In this document: one piece after another, positions 53,421 to 62,153 of the stretch | How the letters are laid out: each line of letters opens with the position of its first letter | Position numbering within the stretch: position 1 is the stretch's first letter | Source of the DNA: an uncultured Saprospiraceae bacterium | Lineage (GTDB): Bacteria; Bacteroidota; Bacteroidia; Chitinophagales; Saprospiraceae | Assembly: GCA_937997635.1 (NCBI GenBank) | Contig: CALLFA010000048.1 | Coordinates: 1 to 64,000, forward strand | DNA: 64,000 bases | Direction: 5' to 3' | Position numbers and translations under genes: made by a program | Notes under the pieces: model-generated | The model's database searches: none | What the model was told of the DNA's origin: nothing | Seen by the model: only the letters and a program-made list of their open reading frames with translations

Positions 53421-54200
53421 TTATACGAGTTGCTCACTGATTTTGCCGAATCTTCGTTCTCGACTTTGAAAATCTACAATCGCTTCGTATAAGTTTTCTT
53501 TCCTGAAATCAGGCCAAAAGACCTTTGTGAAGTACAATTCGGCATAAGCTATTTGCCACAACAAATAATTGCTGATTCTTTGCTCTCCACTCGTGCGTAT
53601 CAACAATTCAGGATCTGGATACTTTTTGGTTTCTAAATATGTAGAAAATACGTCTTCATCCAACTGGTCCTCTGTTAAATGACCTGCTTTTATATCTCTC
53701 ACAACATCTTTTGATGCCTGTATTATTTCTTTCCGTGATGAATAGTTTAATGCCAATACCAAGGTCATTCGATCATTGGATTGGGTATCTATTATGCCTT
53801 TTTTCAAGGCCAAATGCGTTTTTTGAGGTAGCTTATCTAACTCACCAATAGCTTCTAGTCTGATGTTGTTCTTATTTAAAGTCCGAACCTCTTTACTCAA
53901 AGTCTCTACCAAAAGACTCATTAGTGCATTGACTTCAAATTTGGGCCTGTTCCAGTTTTCTTGTGAAAATGCATATAAGGTTAGATAAGAAACCCCTAAT
54001 TCTGCACATGCTTCTGTAACTTCTCTTACAGCTGTAACTCCATTTTTATGGCCAAAAACTCGCGGTCTGTTTTTTTCCTTTGCCCAACGACCATTACCAT
54101 CCATGATAACAGCGATGTGCTTGGGTAGTTTATCGTGGATTATCTGATTTAGAAACGTCTTGATTTTGAGCCAATTTAGTGTGCAAAAGTAAGGATTCAT
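53421..54200 (-). CDS. uppS: Isoprenyl (undecaprenyl) diphosphate synthase
   Basis: Cis-prenyltransferase that builds the C55 carrier lipid for peptidoglycan and surface glycans. Seen: catalytic HIAVIMDGNGRWAKEKNRPR (about 28-47), LTLYAFSQENWNRP, and the C-terminal PDPELLIRTSGEQRISNYLLWQ plus ELYFTKVFWPDF. The family usually begins only about 10-15 residues before the HxAxIMDG motif; this frame has about 28. A consensus promoter box (TACTTTTG, 54184-54191) lies inside the first codons. So the true start may be further in, but no ATG, GTG or TTG exists in frame before the active site. I keep ATG 54200 with that caveat. Confidence 0.93.
   Translation of the reverse strand: MNPYFCTLNWLKIKTFLNQIIHDKLPKHIAVIMDGNGRWAKEKNRPRVFGHKNGVTAVREVTEACAELGVSYLTLYAFSQENWNRPKFEVNALMSLLVETLSKEVRTLNKNNIRLEAIGELDKLPQKTHLALKKGIIDTQSNDRMTLVLALNYSSRKEIIQASKDVVRDIKAGHLTEDQLDEDVFSTYLETKKYPDPELLIRTSGEQRISNYLLWQIAYAELYFTKVFWPDFRKENLYEAIVDFQSRERRFGKISEQLV
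54184..54191 (-). promoter_or_regulatory. TAnnTTTG box inside the 5' end of the uppS frame
   Basis: TACTTTTG followed by CACA on the minus strand, codons 4-6 of the annotated frame. If used, the uppS ATG at 54200 would be upstream of the transcript start. Confidence 0.35.
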
Positions 54201-54392
54201 CTTACTATTTGCTGAAAATTATGATCTTTTGTATAAAATGAAATGCCTAAAGACAATCAAAAGCAATATTTGGGTAACCGTACAATAGCTACCGTTACTC
54301 GTAGAATTTGTATTTACATTCGTCGATAAACACGATTTTAAGGAATGCCAAGCACCGTTCGAATGTTCCTTACATTGTAATAAAAACCAAAC

Positions 54393-54965
54393 ATGAAATA
54401 CATCATATTAAGCATCTCCATTTTGGCAATCTCTTGTTCAGCACTTGATCCTTGCCAAAATAAAGACTTGTTCATAAAAGAACACAAGGCATTTATAGAG
54501 GAAACACTCAAAAATTCGGAAGACTATTCAGATGAAGAGTGGGACAGTAGAAATGAGGAATTTGAAAAACTTGTCAACGAATGTTACAAAAATGTAGAAG
54601 AATCAATGTCAAAGGAGGAAAAGAAAGAGTTTTGGATTGGCAGTTCAGAATATCTAGCCGAAAGAATGAAAACGGACGGTAAAGAAGACTTTGACAATTT
54701 AAAAGAACTCTTCTCAGGTTTGACAGAGAATGGATCAGGTATTGTTGAAGGCTTATCCAATGCATTTGGAGATGACCTTGAATCTACATTTAGTGAATTT
54801 GGAGAAGACCTCGACAATGTCTTTGACGACGAATTTCAAGAGAAAATGAAGGATATTTTCGATGAAGACTTCAAAGATGAACTCAAAGGCACGCTTGAAA
54901 AATTAGGCAAAAGTTTGGAAACCATGGCTGAAGAATTCAAGGATATTTTGGAAGAGAAGAATTAA
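54393..54965 (+). CDS. Acidic lipoprotein of unknown function
   Basis: 190 residues with a lipoprotein signal (MKYIILSISILAISC; lipobox LAISC), mature protein starting at Cys15. The body is very acidic and helical, with repeated Phe-Glu-Asp patterns (FGEDLDNVFDDEFQEKMKDI, FDEDFKDELKGTLEKLGKSL) that suggest a coiled coil or helical bundle. Three cysteines are present in the mature part including the lipid-attached one. Outer membrane location likely. ATG at 54393. The divergent uppS lies 192 bases upstream. I do not recognise a named domain. Confidence 0.75.
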   Translation: MKYIILSISILAISCSALDPCQNKDLFIKEHKAFIEETLKNSEDYSDEEWDSRNEEFEKLVNECYKNVEESMSKEEKKEFWIGSSEYLAERMKTDGKEDFDNLKELFSGLTENGSGIVEGLSNAFGDDLESTFSEFGEDLDNVFDDEFQEKMKDIFDEDFKDELKGTLEKLGKSLETMAEEFKDILEEKN

Positions 54966-55083
54966 GAAGAATATATACCAGTATTTTCCAAGATAAAGGC
55001 GAACGATCTGGTATCATATTGAATATATTCGATAAGAAGTCTTCTGATTCAGCCTGAGAGGTTTTATCTTTAAAGAAAAAAAG

Positions 55084-55932
55084 ATGTTCCGTTATTTAAG
55101 TCTACTCTTTTCACTTTTCCTTTCCATACAAGCTTTCAGTCAATGTGAACCAGACACGCTTATTCCGATCGACAGAGTTGCCATTTTCCCATTGCCTTTT
55201 GGTGTCATACTACCTGAGGATGGGGGCACTGGAATTACAGATACTGCATTTATCGACGTTCCATTTGAGATGACATTTACGATATCATTTCCAGATACGT
55301 TTTTGGATCCTGCAACTCAATCAATGACAATTGGTGATTCTATTTTAATCAATCCTGACTCACTTAGAGTACTTTTTAATGACGAGGAAGTGGATGGATT
55401 GCCAGAAGGGCTACAATTGGTAGTCAACCCAGAAGGATGGATAAAACCAAGTGGAACTCAACCAGTGGGTTGCATTAGCTTGGTTGGAACACCTACATCT
55501 GAAGTTGTACCTGGAGATTATTTATTGTTTTTTGGTATCAATGCCTGCATTCAAAATCCAGCATTGAATGGTTGTATTGATATAGAATTGCCTAGCATCT
55601 TTACCAATATTCTAGGTGAGTATCGACTTACTGTTTCTGATATGACATCATCCATACCAGAGGTACTTAACGAACAGCAAAACATCCAAATTACGCCAAA
55701 TCCATTCGATTCTCAGGTATCCATTCAGTTTGATTCTAATGGGTTATCAGGGAATTACCAATTGTCTGTCATGAATTTATCTGGTCAAAAAATATTGAGC
55801 CAGTCTGTTCTAATGACTGGTGACATTCAACAATTATCCATTGACGCTAGCTCTTGGCAAAATGGCATTTACCTGTTTTCTCTTAATGGAAATGAAGGCC
55901 AACTTAGTGGCAAATTGGTCAAAAGAGAATAA
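55084..55932 (+). CDS. Secreted T9SS type A sorting-domain protein
   Basis: 282 residues: a signal peptide (MFRYLSLLFSLFLSIQAFSQ), a beta-sandwich-like region of about 165 residues (VPFEMTFTISFPDTF ... GDYLLFFGINACIQNP) and a C-terminal type A sorting domain (QNIQITPNPFDSQVSIQFDS ... LSVMNLSGQKIL ... NGIYLFSL ... KLVKRE). It should be exported through the type IX system. The central region resembles secreted proteins of this phylum built around one Ig-like fold, but function is unknown. ATG at 55084. It ends 18 bases before the convergent FKBP gene. Confidence 0.88.
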   Translation: MFRYLSLLFSLFLSIQAFSQCEPDTLIPIDRVAIFPLPFGVILPEDGGTGITDTAFIDVPFEMTFTISFPDTFLDPATQSMTIGDSILINPDSLRVLFNDEEVDGLPEGLQLVVNPEGWIKPSGTQPVGCISLVGTPTSEVVPGDYLLFFGINACIQNPALNGCIDIELPSIFTNILGEYRLTVSDMTSSIPEVLNEQQNIQITPNPFDSQVSIQFDSNGLSGNYQLSVMNLSGQKILSQSVLMTGDIQQLSIDASSWQNGIYLFSLNGNEGQLSGKLVKRE

Positions 55933-55950
55933 GAAGACTCTCTATTTTAT

Positions 55951-56835
55951 TTAGAAGACACTCAACAGTGATACTTCAAACACCAATGGACTATTGGGAG
56001 GTATAATGGCAATCGGCGAATTTCTACCATACGCAATTGCAGAAGGGATAACCATTATGGCAGAGCTGCCTTCCGACATCAGTGGTATGCCTTCTCTCCA
56101 TCCATCGATCACCATATCCAGACCAATAGTCAATGGTGCACCGTCACGAGTTGTATCAAATATGGTTCCGTCCAATAAAGTACCATGGTAATCGACTTGA
56201 ACATTGCTGAATTCTGTAGGGAATGTGGTCCCATTACCGTCTTCTAAAAAGATCATTCTCAATCCAGAATCTGTAATTGTATCCGGCACAAGATTATTAT
56301 CGGCTAAATAAGCTTCAATGTCCATATTCTCTGCTTGACCTTGAAACTGACCATTGATGTCGATGAAATCAACGATATAAATTAATAAATCATCATCTTC
56401 AATACCATCTGGATGATCCGTAAATCCTATGTCAGAAGGGATTAAAAATACACCAGCACCACCCGGAGACAATAATTGAAGCCCTTCTATAAGACCTGGC
56501 ACAAATGAGTTTAGTGGAAATTCTATCGGTTCGCCTGCTAAACCCGTACTAGTAAATGCAGTGCCGTCTCCTAGAAATAGATCGAAATCTATTGTGACGA
56601 TATCGTCTAATGTTGGAAATACACCATTGCCTTCTTCAAAAATGGCATATGCCAGACCTGAAGGAGTCCTGATCAGATCTACATTTGGATTATTGATTGC
56701 CCATTGAGTAATCTCACGTTCATTTTTTGCAGCTATTTCATCTACAGACAACCCACTTTCAGAAGGGTCTTCAACACCACAGGAAACCAATAAACATACG
56801 ACAGCGATATAAAATAAGCGAAAGACTATATTCAT
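55951..56835 (-). CDS. Lipoprotein with two FKBP-type peptidyl-prolyl isomerase domains
   Basis: 294 residues; lipoprotein signal (MNIVFRLFYIAVVCLLVSC, lipobox LVSC). Two FKBP folds in tandem: about 70-180 (DDIVTIDFDLFLGDGTAFTS ... VPGLIEGLQLLSPGGAGVFLIP) and about 195-294 (VQVDYHGTLLDGTIFDTTRD ... VIDGWREGIPLMSEGSSAIMVI). The second keeps the F-D, V-I, W and Y residues of the active pocket (IAYG); the first is degenerate (IGFTD) and may only bind. Catalyses Xaa-Pro isomerisation during envelope protein folding. ATG at 56835, with TAAATTTG 6 bases upstream. Confidence 0.9.
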   Translation of the reverse strand: MNIVFRLFYIAVVCLLVSCGVEDPSESGLSVDEIAAKNEREITQWAINNPNVDLIRTPSGLAYAIFEEGNGVFPTLDDIVTIDFDLFLGDGTAFTSTGLAGEPIEFPLNSFVPGLIEGLQLLSPGGAGVFLIPSDIGFTDHPDGIEDDDLLIYIVDFIDINGQFQGQAENMDIEAYLADNNLVPDTITDSGLRMIFLEDGNGTTFPTEFSNVQVDYHGTLLDGTIFDTTRDGAPLTIGLDMVIDGWREGIPLMSEGSSAIMVIPSAIAYGRNSPIAIIPPNSPLVFEVSLLSVF

Positions 56836-56841
56836 GCTTTA

Positions 56842-56849
56842 CAAATTTA
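56842..56849 (-). promoter_or_regulatory. TAnnTTTG box close to the FKBP gene start
   Basis: TAAATTTG on the minus strand, six bases before the ATG, so the leader would be only a few bases. Confidence 0.45.
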
Positions 56850-56885
56850 GATGTATAGATAACGCTAGTATGAGCAATTCTGTTT

Positions 56886-57167
56886 TTAATTTGGGTTGTA
56901 ATAGTCGTCCATAAGATATTCAGCAGGCTTATCCATAGAAAAACTTGAATTGATCTCCAATAAATCGATGATTCTGGTCATCAAACTATCATAATGCGCT
57001 GGATTTATATCAGGATTCTCAATGGATACTTTTAAAAATGCTCGTTCAATTTTCTCAATAGATGCCTTGGAATTGCCTCCATACATTTTATAAATGATGG
57101 GTTTAGCTCTAAAGTAAAATAGATTCCACGCATCAGTCTGCCCACTGTAATTCGATTGAAAATTCAT
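56886..57167 (-). CDS. Small hypothetical protein
   Basis: 93 residues, not recognised. Soluble and largely helical (KASIEKIERAFLKVSIENPD ... YDSLMTRIIDLLEIN), no signal peptide, a net negative C-terminus ending MDDYYNPN. ATG at 57167. It lies between the FKBP gene (50 bases) and the epimerase gene (95 bases) on the same strand. The protein-like composition and clean start support a real gene; function unknown. Confidence 0.6.
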   Translation of the reverse strand: MNFQSNYSGQTDAWNLFYFRAKPIIYKMYGGNSKASIEKIERAFLKVSIENPDINPAHYDSLMTRIIDLLEINSSFSMDKPAEYLMDDYYNPN

Positions 57168-57261
57168 ATGTTGAATTATTTAATGTAGAGCACTGCAATT
57201 ATTAAACCAATCTTATGCAGATACGATGGATACTACTGTTTGTTCTTATCGAATATTGATT

Positions 57262-58374
57262 TTATTCAAAAATGAAACTGGGAAATTGTGATAGAAATTT
57301 TTCTTCAAAATGCGCACCGTGACCAAAGCCTTCTGGGATCCTTACCTTCCATTCACTCGTATATGTTATGCCGCCATGTACTGGATTCTCTGTATGCATC
57401 AACGGTGAATCCATATCGAAATAATGTATGCAGTCCCAGACAGATACAAAATGTGCAAGTGCAGATATCCCAACCCTGGTCTCTGCAAAACAACCGACTT
57501 GACACTTTACACCCGCAGCTTCTGCAATCGATGCAATTTTCATTGCGTGATGAATGCCTCCAGACTTTGTCAGTTTAATGTTGATGTAATCCACCACTTG
57601 ATTACTGAGAAGGTGATATGCGTCTTTGTGGTCAAAAATAGACTCGTCTGCCATGATGGGTATCGGACTATGTGCAGTTATTTGTTTGAGCCCAGACAGA
57701 TTTCTCGCATCTATGGGTGCTTCACAATATTGAATATCGTATTGTTCAAACTGTCGCAGTAATTGTTTTGCCTCTACAGCATTCCATCCTTGGTTTGCAT
57801 CAATACGCAAGGATACATCAGCACCTATTGCCAATCTTACTTCTCTAACGCGATCCAAGTCCTTCGCTGCGTCTCCCAATTTCAACTTTAATGTTCGAAA
57901 TCCCTGAGTTGTATATCTCACAGCTTCTTCGACCATCTCAGATACATTTCCCAAACCAACAGTCATATCAGTATACACCTCTTTATCTTCAATTGCTCCA
58001 CCTAAATAGGCATTCAGGGACAATTCATGATATTTGCATATCAAATCATGTAAGGCCATATCGAACGCACATTTAATGGAACTATGCCCGATAAACAAGC
58101 TATCCAATAAAGTAATGCATGAACCAATGTGCGCAGCATCTTTACCGATTAAATGTGGTGCAAGATATTTTCCAACTTCCACAACACTTTGAGGAGTTTC
58201 AGCTTGTATGCTTCTCAATCTGCCACACTCACCAGTTCCAAAGAGCCCATCATGAGAGTGAATAAGGACAACCGTATTCTGAGCTTTTGAAATAGATCCG
58301 ACTGAAATATTGAATGGATTGTTCAATGGTATCTCAATTGGTATGATGTTTATTTTAAGAATGGGAATTTTCAT
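57262..58374 (-). CDS. Enolase-superfamily dipeptide epimerase (muconate-lactonizing subgroup)
   Basis: 370 residues of the mandelate racemase/muconate lactonizing enzyme group, most like L-Ala-D/L-Glu and other dipeptide epimerases that act in peptidoglycan peptide recycling. Visible: Lys163-Leu-Lys165 (TLKLKLG), metal ligands Asp192 (RIDANQGW), Glu218 (YCEAPI) and Asp243 (MADESI), and Lys267 (INIKLTKSGG) on the opposite side, the two-lysine arrangement of the epimerases. The frame can be opened by a TTG at 58431, but the ATG at 58374 gives the family N-terminus (MKIPILKINIIPIEIPL). Substrate side chain specificity is not deducible. Confidence 0.9.
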   Translation of the reverse strand: MKIPILKINIIPIEIPLNNPFNISVGSISKAQNTVVLIHSHDGLFGTGECGRLRSIQAETPQSVVEVGKYLAPHLIGKDAAHIGSCITLLDSLFIGHSSIKCAFDMALHDLICKYHELSLNAYLGGAIEDKEVYTDMTVGLGNVSEMVEEAVRYTTQGFRTLKLKLGDAAKDLDRVREVRLAIGADVSLRIDANQGWNAVEAKQLLRQFEQYDIQYCEAPIDARNLSGLKQITAHSPIPIMADESIFDHKDAYHLLSNQVVDYINIKLTKSGGIHHAMKIASIAEAAGVKCQVGCFAETRVGISALAHFVSVWDCIHYFDMDSPLMHTENPVHGGITYTSEWKVRIPEGFGHGAHFEEKFLSQFPSFIFE

Positions 58375-58527
58375 TGAATAAATACTAGCAAAAAACCATC
58401 CAATAATAGCACGTTTCAAATTAGTGCGCAAATGGACCTAAGCCATTAGGTTATTTCAAATATTTAGGGGATTATTGTATTGGTTTAATTGAGCAATCAT
58501 TTCATAATAATTAAACGAAAAAAACAA

Positions 58528-58977
58528 ATGGGATTATTTTCATTCATTAAAGGAGCAGGTCAAAAATTATTTGGCAAGAAAAAAGAAGAAGTTGCTCCTG
58601 TCGAACTCTCTAAAATTGATGCTTTAAAAGCAGAAGTGGGTAGACTTGGCATACCTGTACATGGTCTAAATATAGAACTTGCAGAGCAGGTGATTGTATC
58701 TGGATCTACGGAGACAAATGCTGATAGAGAGAAGATCATTCTTGCATTGGGAAATGTGGAAGGAATCGGATCTGTCGCAGACGATATTGCGGTAACCAAT
58801 CCAGAACCAGAGTCGGTGTTTCATGAAGTTAAGAGCGGAGACACGCTTTCAAAAATTGCCAAAGATGTCTACGGAGATCCAATGAAGTACCCTGCAATCT
58901 TTGAAGCAAATAAGCCAATGTTGGAACACCCCGATAAAATTTATCCTGGTCAGATATTGCGTATCCCTCAGATATAA
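58528..58977 (+). CDS. BON-LysM protein (Kbp/YgaU-like potassium-binding protein)
   Basis: 149 residues, the same length and layout as E. coli Kbp (YgaU): the N-terminus MGLFSFIKGAGQKLFG, a BON domain (about 35-105; GLNIELAEQVIVSGSTETNADR ... ALGNVEGIGSVADDI) and a LysM domain (about 107-149; HEVKSGDTLSKIAKDVYGDP ... DKIYPGQILRIPQI). E. coli Kbp is a cytoplasmic K+ sensor with no signal peptide; this protein also lacks one. The frame starts earlier at a TTG (58489), but the ATG at 58528 matches the homologue exactly. A good terminator follows. No potassium transporter gene is nearby. Confidence 0.9.
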   Translation: MGLFSFIKGAGQKLFGKKKEEVAPVELSKIDALKAEVGRLGIPVHGLNIELAEQVIVSGSTETNADREKIILALGNVEGIGSVADDIAVTNPEPESVFHEVKSGDTLSKIAKDVYGDPMKYPAIFEANKPMLEHPDKIYPGQILRIPQI

Positions 58978-59020
58978 AAAAAGCAATTAGCAGAGACACT
59001 ATAAAGCTATATAAAACAGA

Positions 59021-59054
59021 AGAGCCTGATTTTAGGAAAATCAGGCTCTTTCTT
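59021..59054. terminator. Terminator after the Kbp-like gene (bidirectional)
   Basis: AGAGCCTGATTTT-agg-AAAATCAGGCTCT followed by TTCTTTC: a perfect 13-bp stem. It can also serve the convergent porin gene. Confidence 0.88.
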
Positions 59055-59111
59055 TCTAACTACTAACTAATTAACTAACTAATATATCTAACGGATAATG
59101 TTCTTATATGT

Positions 59112-60179
59112 TTAGAATCCGTATACCGCCGCCAAGACAAATGATGTCAAAGAACTACTTAGATCCGTACCATCTAAAAACACGTCCTCAGAAGCTGCAT
59201 CAATTCTGAATTCTGGTATGATTGTCAGTGACCCAACTGTATAATTTGCTGAAATGGTAAAGTCTAGTACACTGCCACCATCAATTTCTTCCGGGATTCC
59301 AAGAATACCTCCTGTCACATCATTGAAGTATTCTACTCTACCACCGATTTTAAAATTATCTGACGTTGCAAACTGTAAATAGGCTGTTGCTCCTCCAAAT
59401 GAATCAGAAGCAGTAGTCGCGTTGACTCCAAAGTATAGTGCATCTGTCAAATCCCATCCTCCTGTTAAGTCTATTTGTGTAAAATCATTAGCTCCATCGT
59501 AAATAAAATTCAACCAAGCACCGCCGTTTCCGAATTCATAACCTAACTGAGCACCTAAGGTATAATCGTTTGTCACGTTAAATTCTGTGATATCTGTTGG
59601 GTTAAAGACCCCTAGCATTAAGCTTATTCCTCCATCAAAAGAGAAATCTGCTTTCAAACCAGTATGAGAAAATGGTCCATAACTAAACGCATAACTTGTA
59701 CTATAGTTAAAATTTCCAGTAGGAGATATAACCTCATAGCCGAGGAATGTATTAAAATTACCCATTGTCAATGTTACATTATCAGAGACATTCCAATAAG
59801 CAAATAATTGATTAACAATTTGAGAACTTCCACCGATACCTCCTTTTACTGCTTCATAAAGCGGTGAAGCAAATACAGCATCTGCCCCTCTTGGACCAAA
59901 CACTAAATCAGCAGTAAAACCGGCTTTTTCTCCTTCATGTGCTGCCACAAGATTAACCATGCCTAGTGAGAAACCAGGTAAATTTGCAAATGATGTAACA
60001 GGCGCCGAATCAAAGTCACCTCCTAGATTGTTGCGGAAATAAGCATCCACAGAACCAGATAACGAAAATGTAGGTGCTTCTTTTGCCTCCATTTCTTCTA
60101 CTACTTCCTGAGCAAAGCCAGGATTAATCATGGTAAGTAAAAAGAACCCTATTGTAAAATATGTTATGAATGTTTTCAT
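59112..60179 (-). CDS. Outer membrane beta-barrel porin-like protein (BBP2 type)
   Basis: 355 residues: a signal peptide (MKTFITYFTIGFFLLTMINPGFA), a short acidic linker (VVEEMEAKEAPT), then alternating amphipathic strands to a terminal aromatic residue (VLAAVYGF), the mark of an outer membrane barrel. Conserved pieces, such as LSGSVDAYFRNNLG near the start and NFNTFLGYEVISPTGNFNYS in the middle, resemble the putative beta-barrel porin-2 family. It lies directly downstream of the ammonium transporter but behind a terminator, so it is possibly co-regulated rather than cotranscribed. Cargo not known. ATG at 60179. Confidence 0.82.
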   Translation of the reverse strand: MKTFITYFTIGFFLLTMINPGFAQEVVEEMEAKEAPTFSLSGSVDAYFRNNLGGDFDSAPVTSFANLPGFSLGMVNLVAAHEGEKAGFTADLVFGPRGADAVFASPLYEAVKGGIGGSSQIVNQLFAYWNVSDNVTLTMGNFNTFLGYEVISPTGNFNYSTSYAFSYGPFSHTGLKADFSFDGGISLMLGVFNPTDITEFNVTNDYTLGAQLGYEFGNGGAWLNFIYDGANDFTQIDLTGGWDLTDALYFGVNATTASDSFGGATAYLQFATSDNFKIGGRVEYFNDVTGGILGIPEEIDGGSVLDFTISANYTVGSLTIIPEFRIDAASEDVFLDGTDLSSSLTSFVLAAVYGF

Positions 60180-60295
60180 CTTTTTTAATTTAATTTGAGT
60201 TTTGAATTTTTGCTGAATTCCAAAATCTGTCTATATTGTTCTCAGTTACATGAAAAAACTATAAGCTTTGAGATTGAAATTTCAAAGATTTTATA

Positions 60296-60338
60296 AAAAC
60301 AGCTCGCCAGCTTTAAAAAATTGGTGAGCTGTTTTTTA
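60296..60338. terminator. Terminator between the ammonium transporter and the porin gene
   Basis: AACAGCTCGCCA-GCTTTAAAAAAT-TGGTGAGCTGTT with an A-tract on the left and TTTTTT on the right: a 12-bp stem with one G-T pair. On the minus strand it closes the PII-Amt operon. Confidence 0.85.
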
Positions 60339-60366
60339 TTCTGAATGTGTCTAATTAATTGATCAA

Positions 60367-61632
60367 CTACGCGTAGGCAGCCATTTCGTGTTCGCTGATA
60401 TCTAAGCCTTTCTCTTCTTCATCTTCATCTACTCTAATTCCTAATGTCACTTTCAATATGAAGAATACGATGAAAGCAAATAAGAAACTGAAAGCTCCCA
60501 TAGCTACGATACCTGTAATCTGAGCACCGAATGTGCCACAACCATCACAATCACCAAATATGGCTACGGCTAATGTTCCCCATATACCACACATCAGGTG
60601 AACTGATGTAGCCCCAACTGGATCGTCCAATTTGAGTTTATCAAACATTGTCACTGATATTGGAATAATGATTCCAGCTATGATACCAATAATGATAGAA
60701 TCCGTAATGCTCATGATATCTGCGCCTGCTGTGATTCCAACTAGACCGCCAAGGATACCATTCAATACCATGGATAAGTCATAATTTTTAAACATCACAA
60801 AACTGGTGAAAAATGCACCTACGGCACCTCCGGCAGCTGCAAGAGCAGTTGTTGTAAATACCAGAGATACGAGTTCTGGATCTGCACTCAATACAGAACC
60901 TCCATTAAATCCAAACCATCCAAAGAAGAGTAAGAATACACCTATTGCTGCAAGAGGCATACTATGTCCTTGGATAGGTCTTATGCCTTTTTTGGTATAT
61001 TTTCCTGCTCTAGGGCCCAATAAGATTATACCTGCTAAAGCTGCCCAACCTCCTACAGAGTGTACAATGGTAGAACCAGCAAAGTCATAAAAACCCATAG
61101 CATCTAACCATCCACCACCCCATTTCCATGAGCCAGTTAACGGATAGGATATTGCAACGAAAATTGTCGCAAAAATCAAAAATGGAATTAATTTAATTCT
61201 TTCTGCCACTGCTCCCGATACAATTGTCGCACCAGTTGCAGCAAACATGGCTTGGAATATAAAATCTGACCAATAGGTATAGTCAGCATATTCAGCGGTC
61301 ATCCCGTTTTCTGGAGGCGTAAGACCAAATCCAGCAAAGGCAAAAAACCCACTACTGTCTTCTGCAAAACCTGGGTACATCAGATTAAAACCACATAAAC
61401 AATAGGTTAATAAGCCTATCGCAATAATCATCGAATTTTTAAATAAAATATTGACCACATTCTTTCTTTGCACAAAGCCTGCCTCAAGCGTAGCAAAGCC
61501 TAAGTGCATCATAAACACCATAGCCGCTGCGACTAATATCCATAAATTATTAACCGTAAATTGCGCAAACTCTGCTGCTTTTTGAGCTTCTGCAGCAATT
61601 GCCATTGCATCGGTTATAGAATTATTTTGCAT
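60367..61632 (-). CDS. amt: Ammonium transporter (Amt family)
   Basis: Inner-membrane trimeric ammonium channel of 421 residues with about 11-12 helices. The paired histidines of the pore are in IVHSVGGWAALAGI and VHLMCGIWGTLAV; the aromatic gate and signature GFNGGSVLSADPELVS region are present. The first helix follows a 30-residue N-terminus (EAQKAAEFAQFTVNNLW). The C-terminal tail is acidic (DEDEEEKGLDISEHEMAAYA), like tails that contact PII. ATG at 61632, 34 bases after the PII gene. The upstream position of the PII gene is common in this phylum, the reverse of the usual glnK-amtB wording only by strand. Confidence 0.95.
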   Translation of the reverse strand: MQNNSITDAMAIAAEAQKAAEFAQFTVNNLWILVAAAMVFMMHLGFATLEAGFVQRKNVVNILFKNSMIIAIGLLTYCLCGFNLMYPGFAEDSSGFFAFAGFGLTPPENGMTAEYADYTYWSDFIFQAMFAATGATIVSGAVAERIKLIPFLIFATIFVAISYPLTGSWKWGGGWLDAMGFYDFAGSTIVHSVGGWAALAGIILLGPRAGKYTKKGIRPIQGHSMPLAAIGVFLLFFGWFGFNGGSVLSADPELVSLVFTTTALAAAGGAVGAFFTSFVMFKNYDLSMVLNGILGGLVGITAGADIMSITDSIIIGIIAGIIIPISVTMFDKLKLDDPVGATSVHLMCGIWGTLAVAIFGDCDGCGTFGAQITGIVAMGAFSFLFAFIVFFILKVTLGIRVDEDEEEKGLDISEHEMAAYA

Positions 61633-61666
61633 GATAATTTCTGTTTTCTTTTTTAATTAAAAGGTT

Positions 61667-62005
61667 TTATAAAGCGTCTTGTCCTGTTTCACCTGTTCGA
61701 ACTCTATAAAAGCCTTCGACATCAGTCACTATTATTTTACCGTCACCAATTTTCCCTGTTCGGGCGTTTTCGGACACAACAGATACAACTTGTTGGAATT
61801 TAGAGTCTTCTACAACAAGCTCAATTTTTGTTCTTGGTATGTAACCAGAATCATATGGCACTCCCCGATAAGTGATTTCTGAAGGTTTTTCGCTGCCATG
61901 TCCTTTTACCTCAAAAAAGGTGAAGAACTTGACACCAATTGCTTCTAAGCCTTCGGTAACATCTTCCAATTTGGATGTACGAATGATTGCTTCAATTTTT
62001 TTCAT
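61667..62005 (-). CDS. glnK: PII nitrogen regulatory protein (GlnK/GlnB)
   Basis: 112-residue PII signal protein that binds ATP/ADP and 2-oxoglutarate and closes the ammonium channel when nitrogen is plentiful. Seen: MKKIEAIIRTSKLEDVTEGLEAIG at the start, the T-loop EITYRGVPYDSGYIPR, the B-loop GKIGDGKIIV and the C-loop VRTGETGQDAL. The T-loop keeps the tyrosine (Tyr51 position) that is uridylylated in enterobacteria, but its flanks are atypical, so modification may be absent. ATG at 62005. First gene of a two-gene unit with amt, ended by the terminator at 60296. Confidence 0.95.
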   Translation of the reverse strand: MKKIEAIIRTSKLEDVTEGLEAIGVKFFTFFEVKGHGSEKPSEITYRGVPYDSGYIPRTKIELVVEDSKFQQVVSVVSENARTGKIGDGKIIVTDVEGFYRVRTGETGQDAL

Positions 62006-62153
62006 TTTTTCGTCTTAGTTTAATTGCTTTTGCAATGTTAAGCCCACTCTTAGGTACATCGGAAACTAAAAAGGCAGGAAATTGTTATTCACAAATGCAA
62101 AGTGTATCTTTATAATAATGTGATTATCAATATTTTATATTATTTATTTTGTT

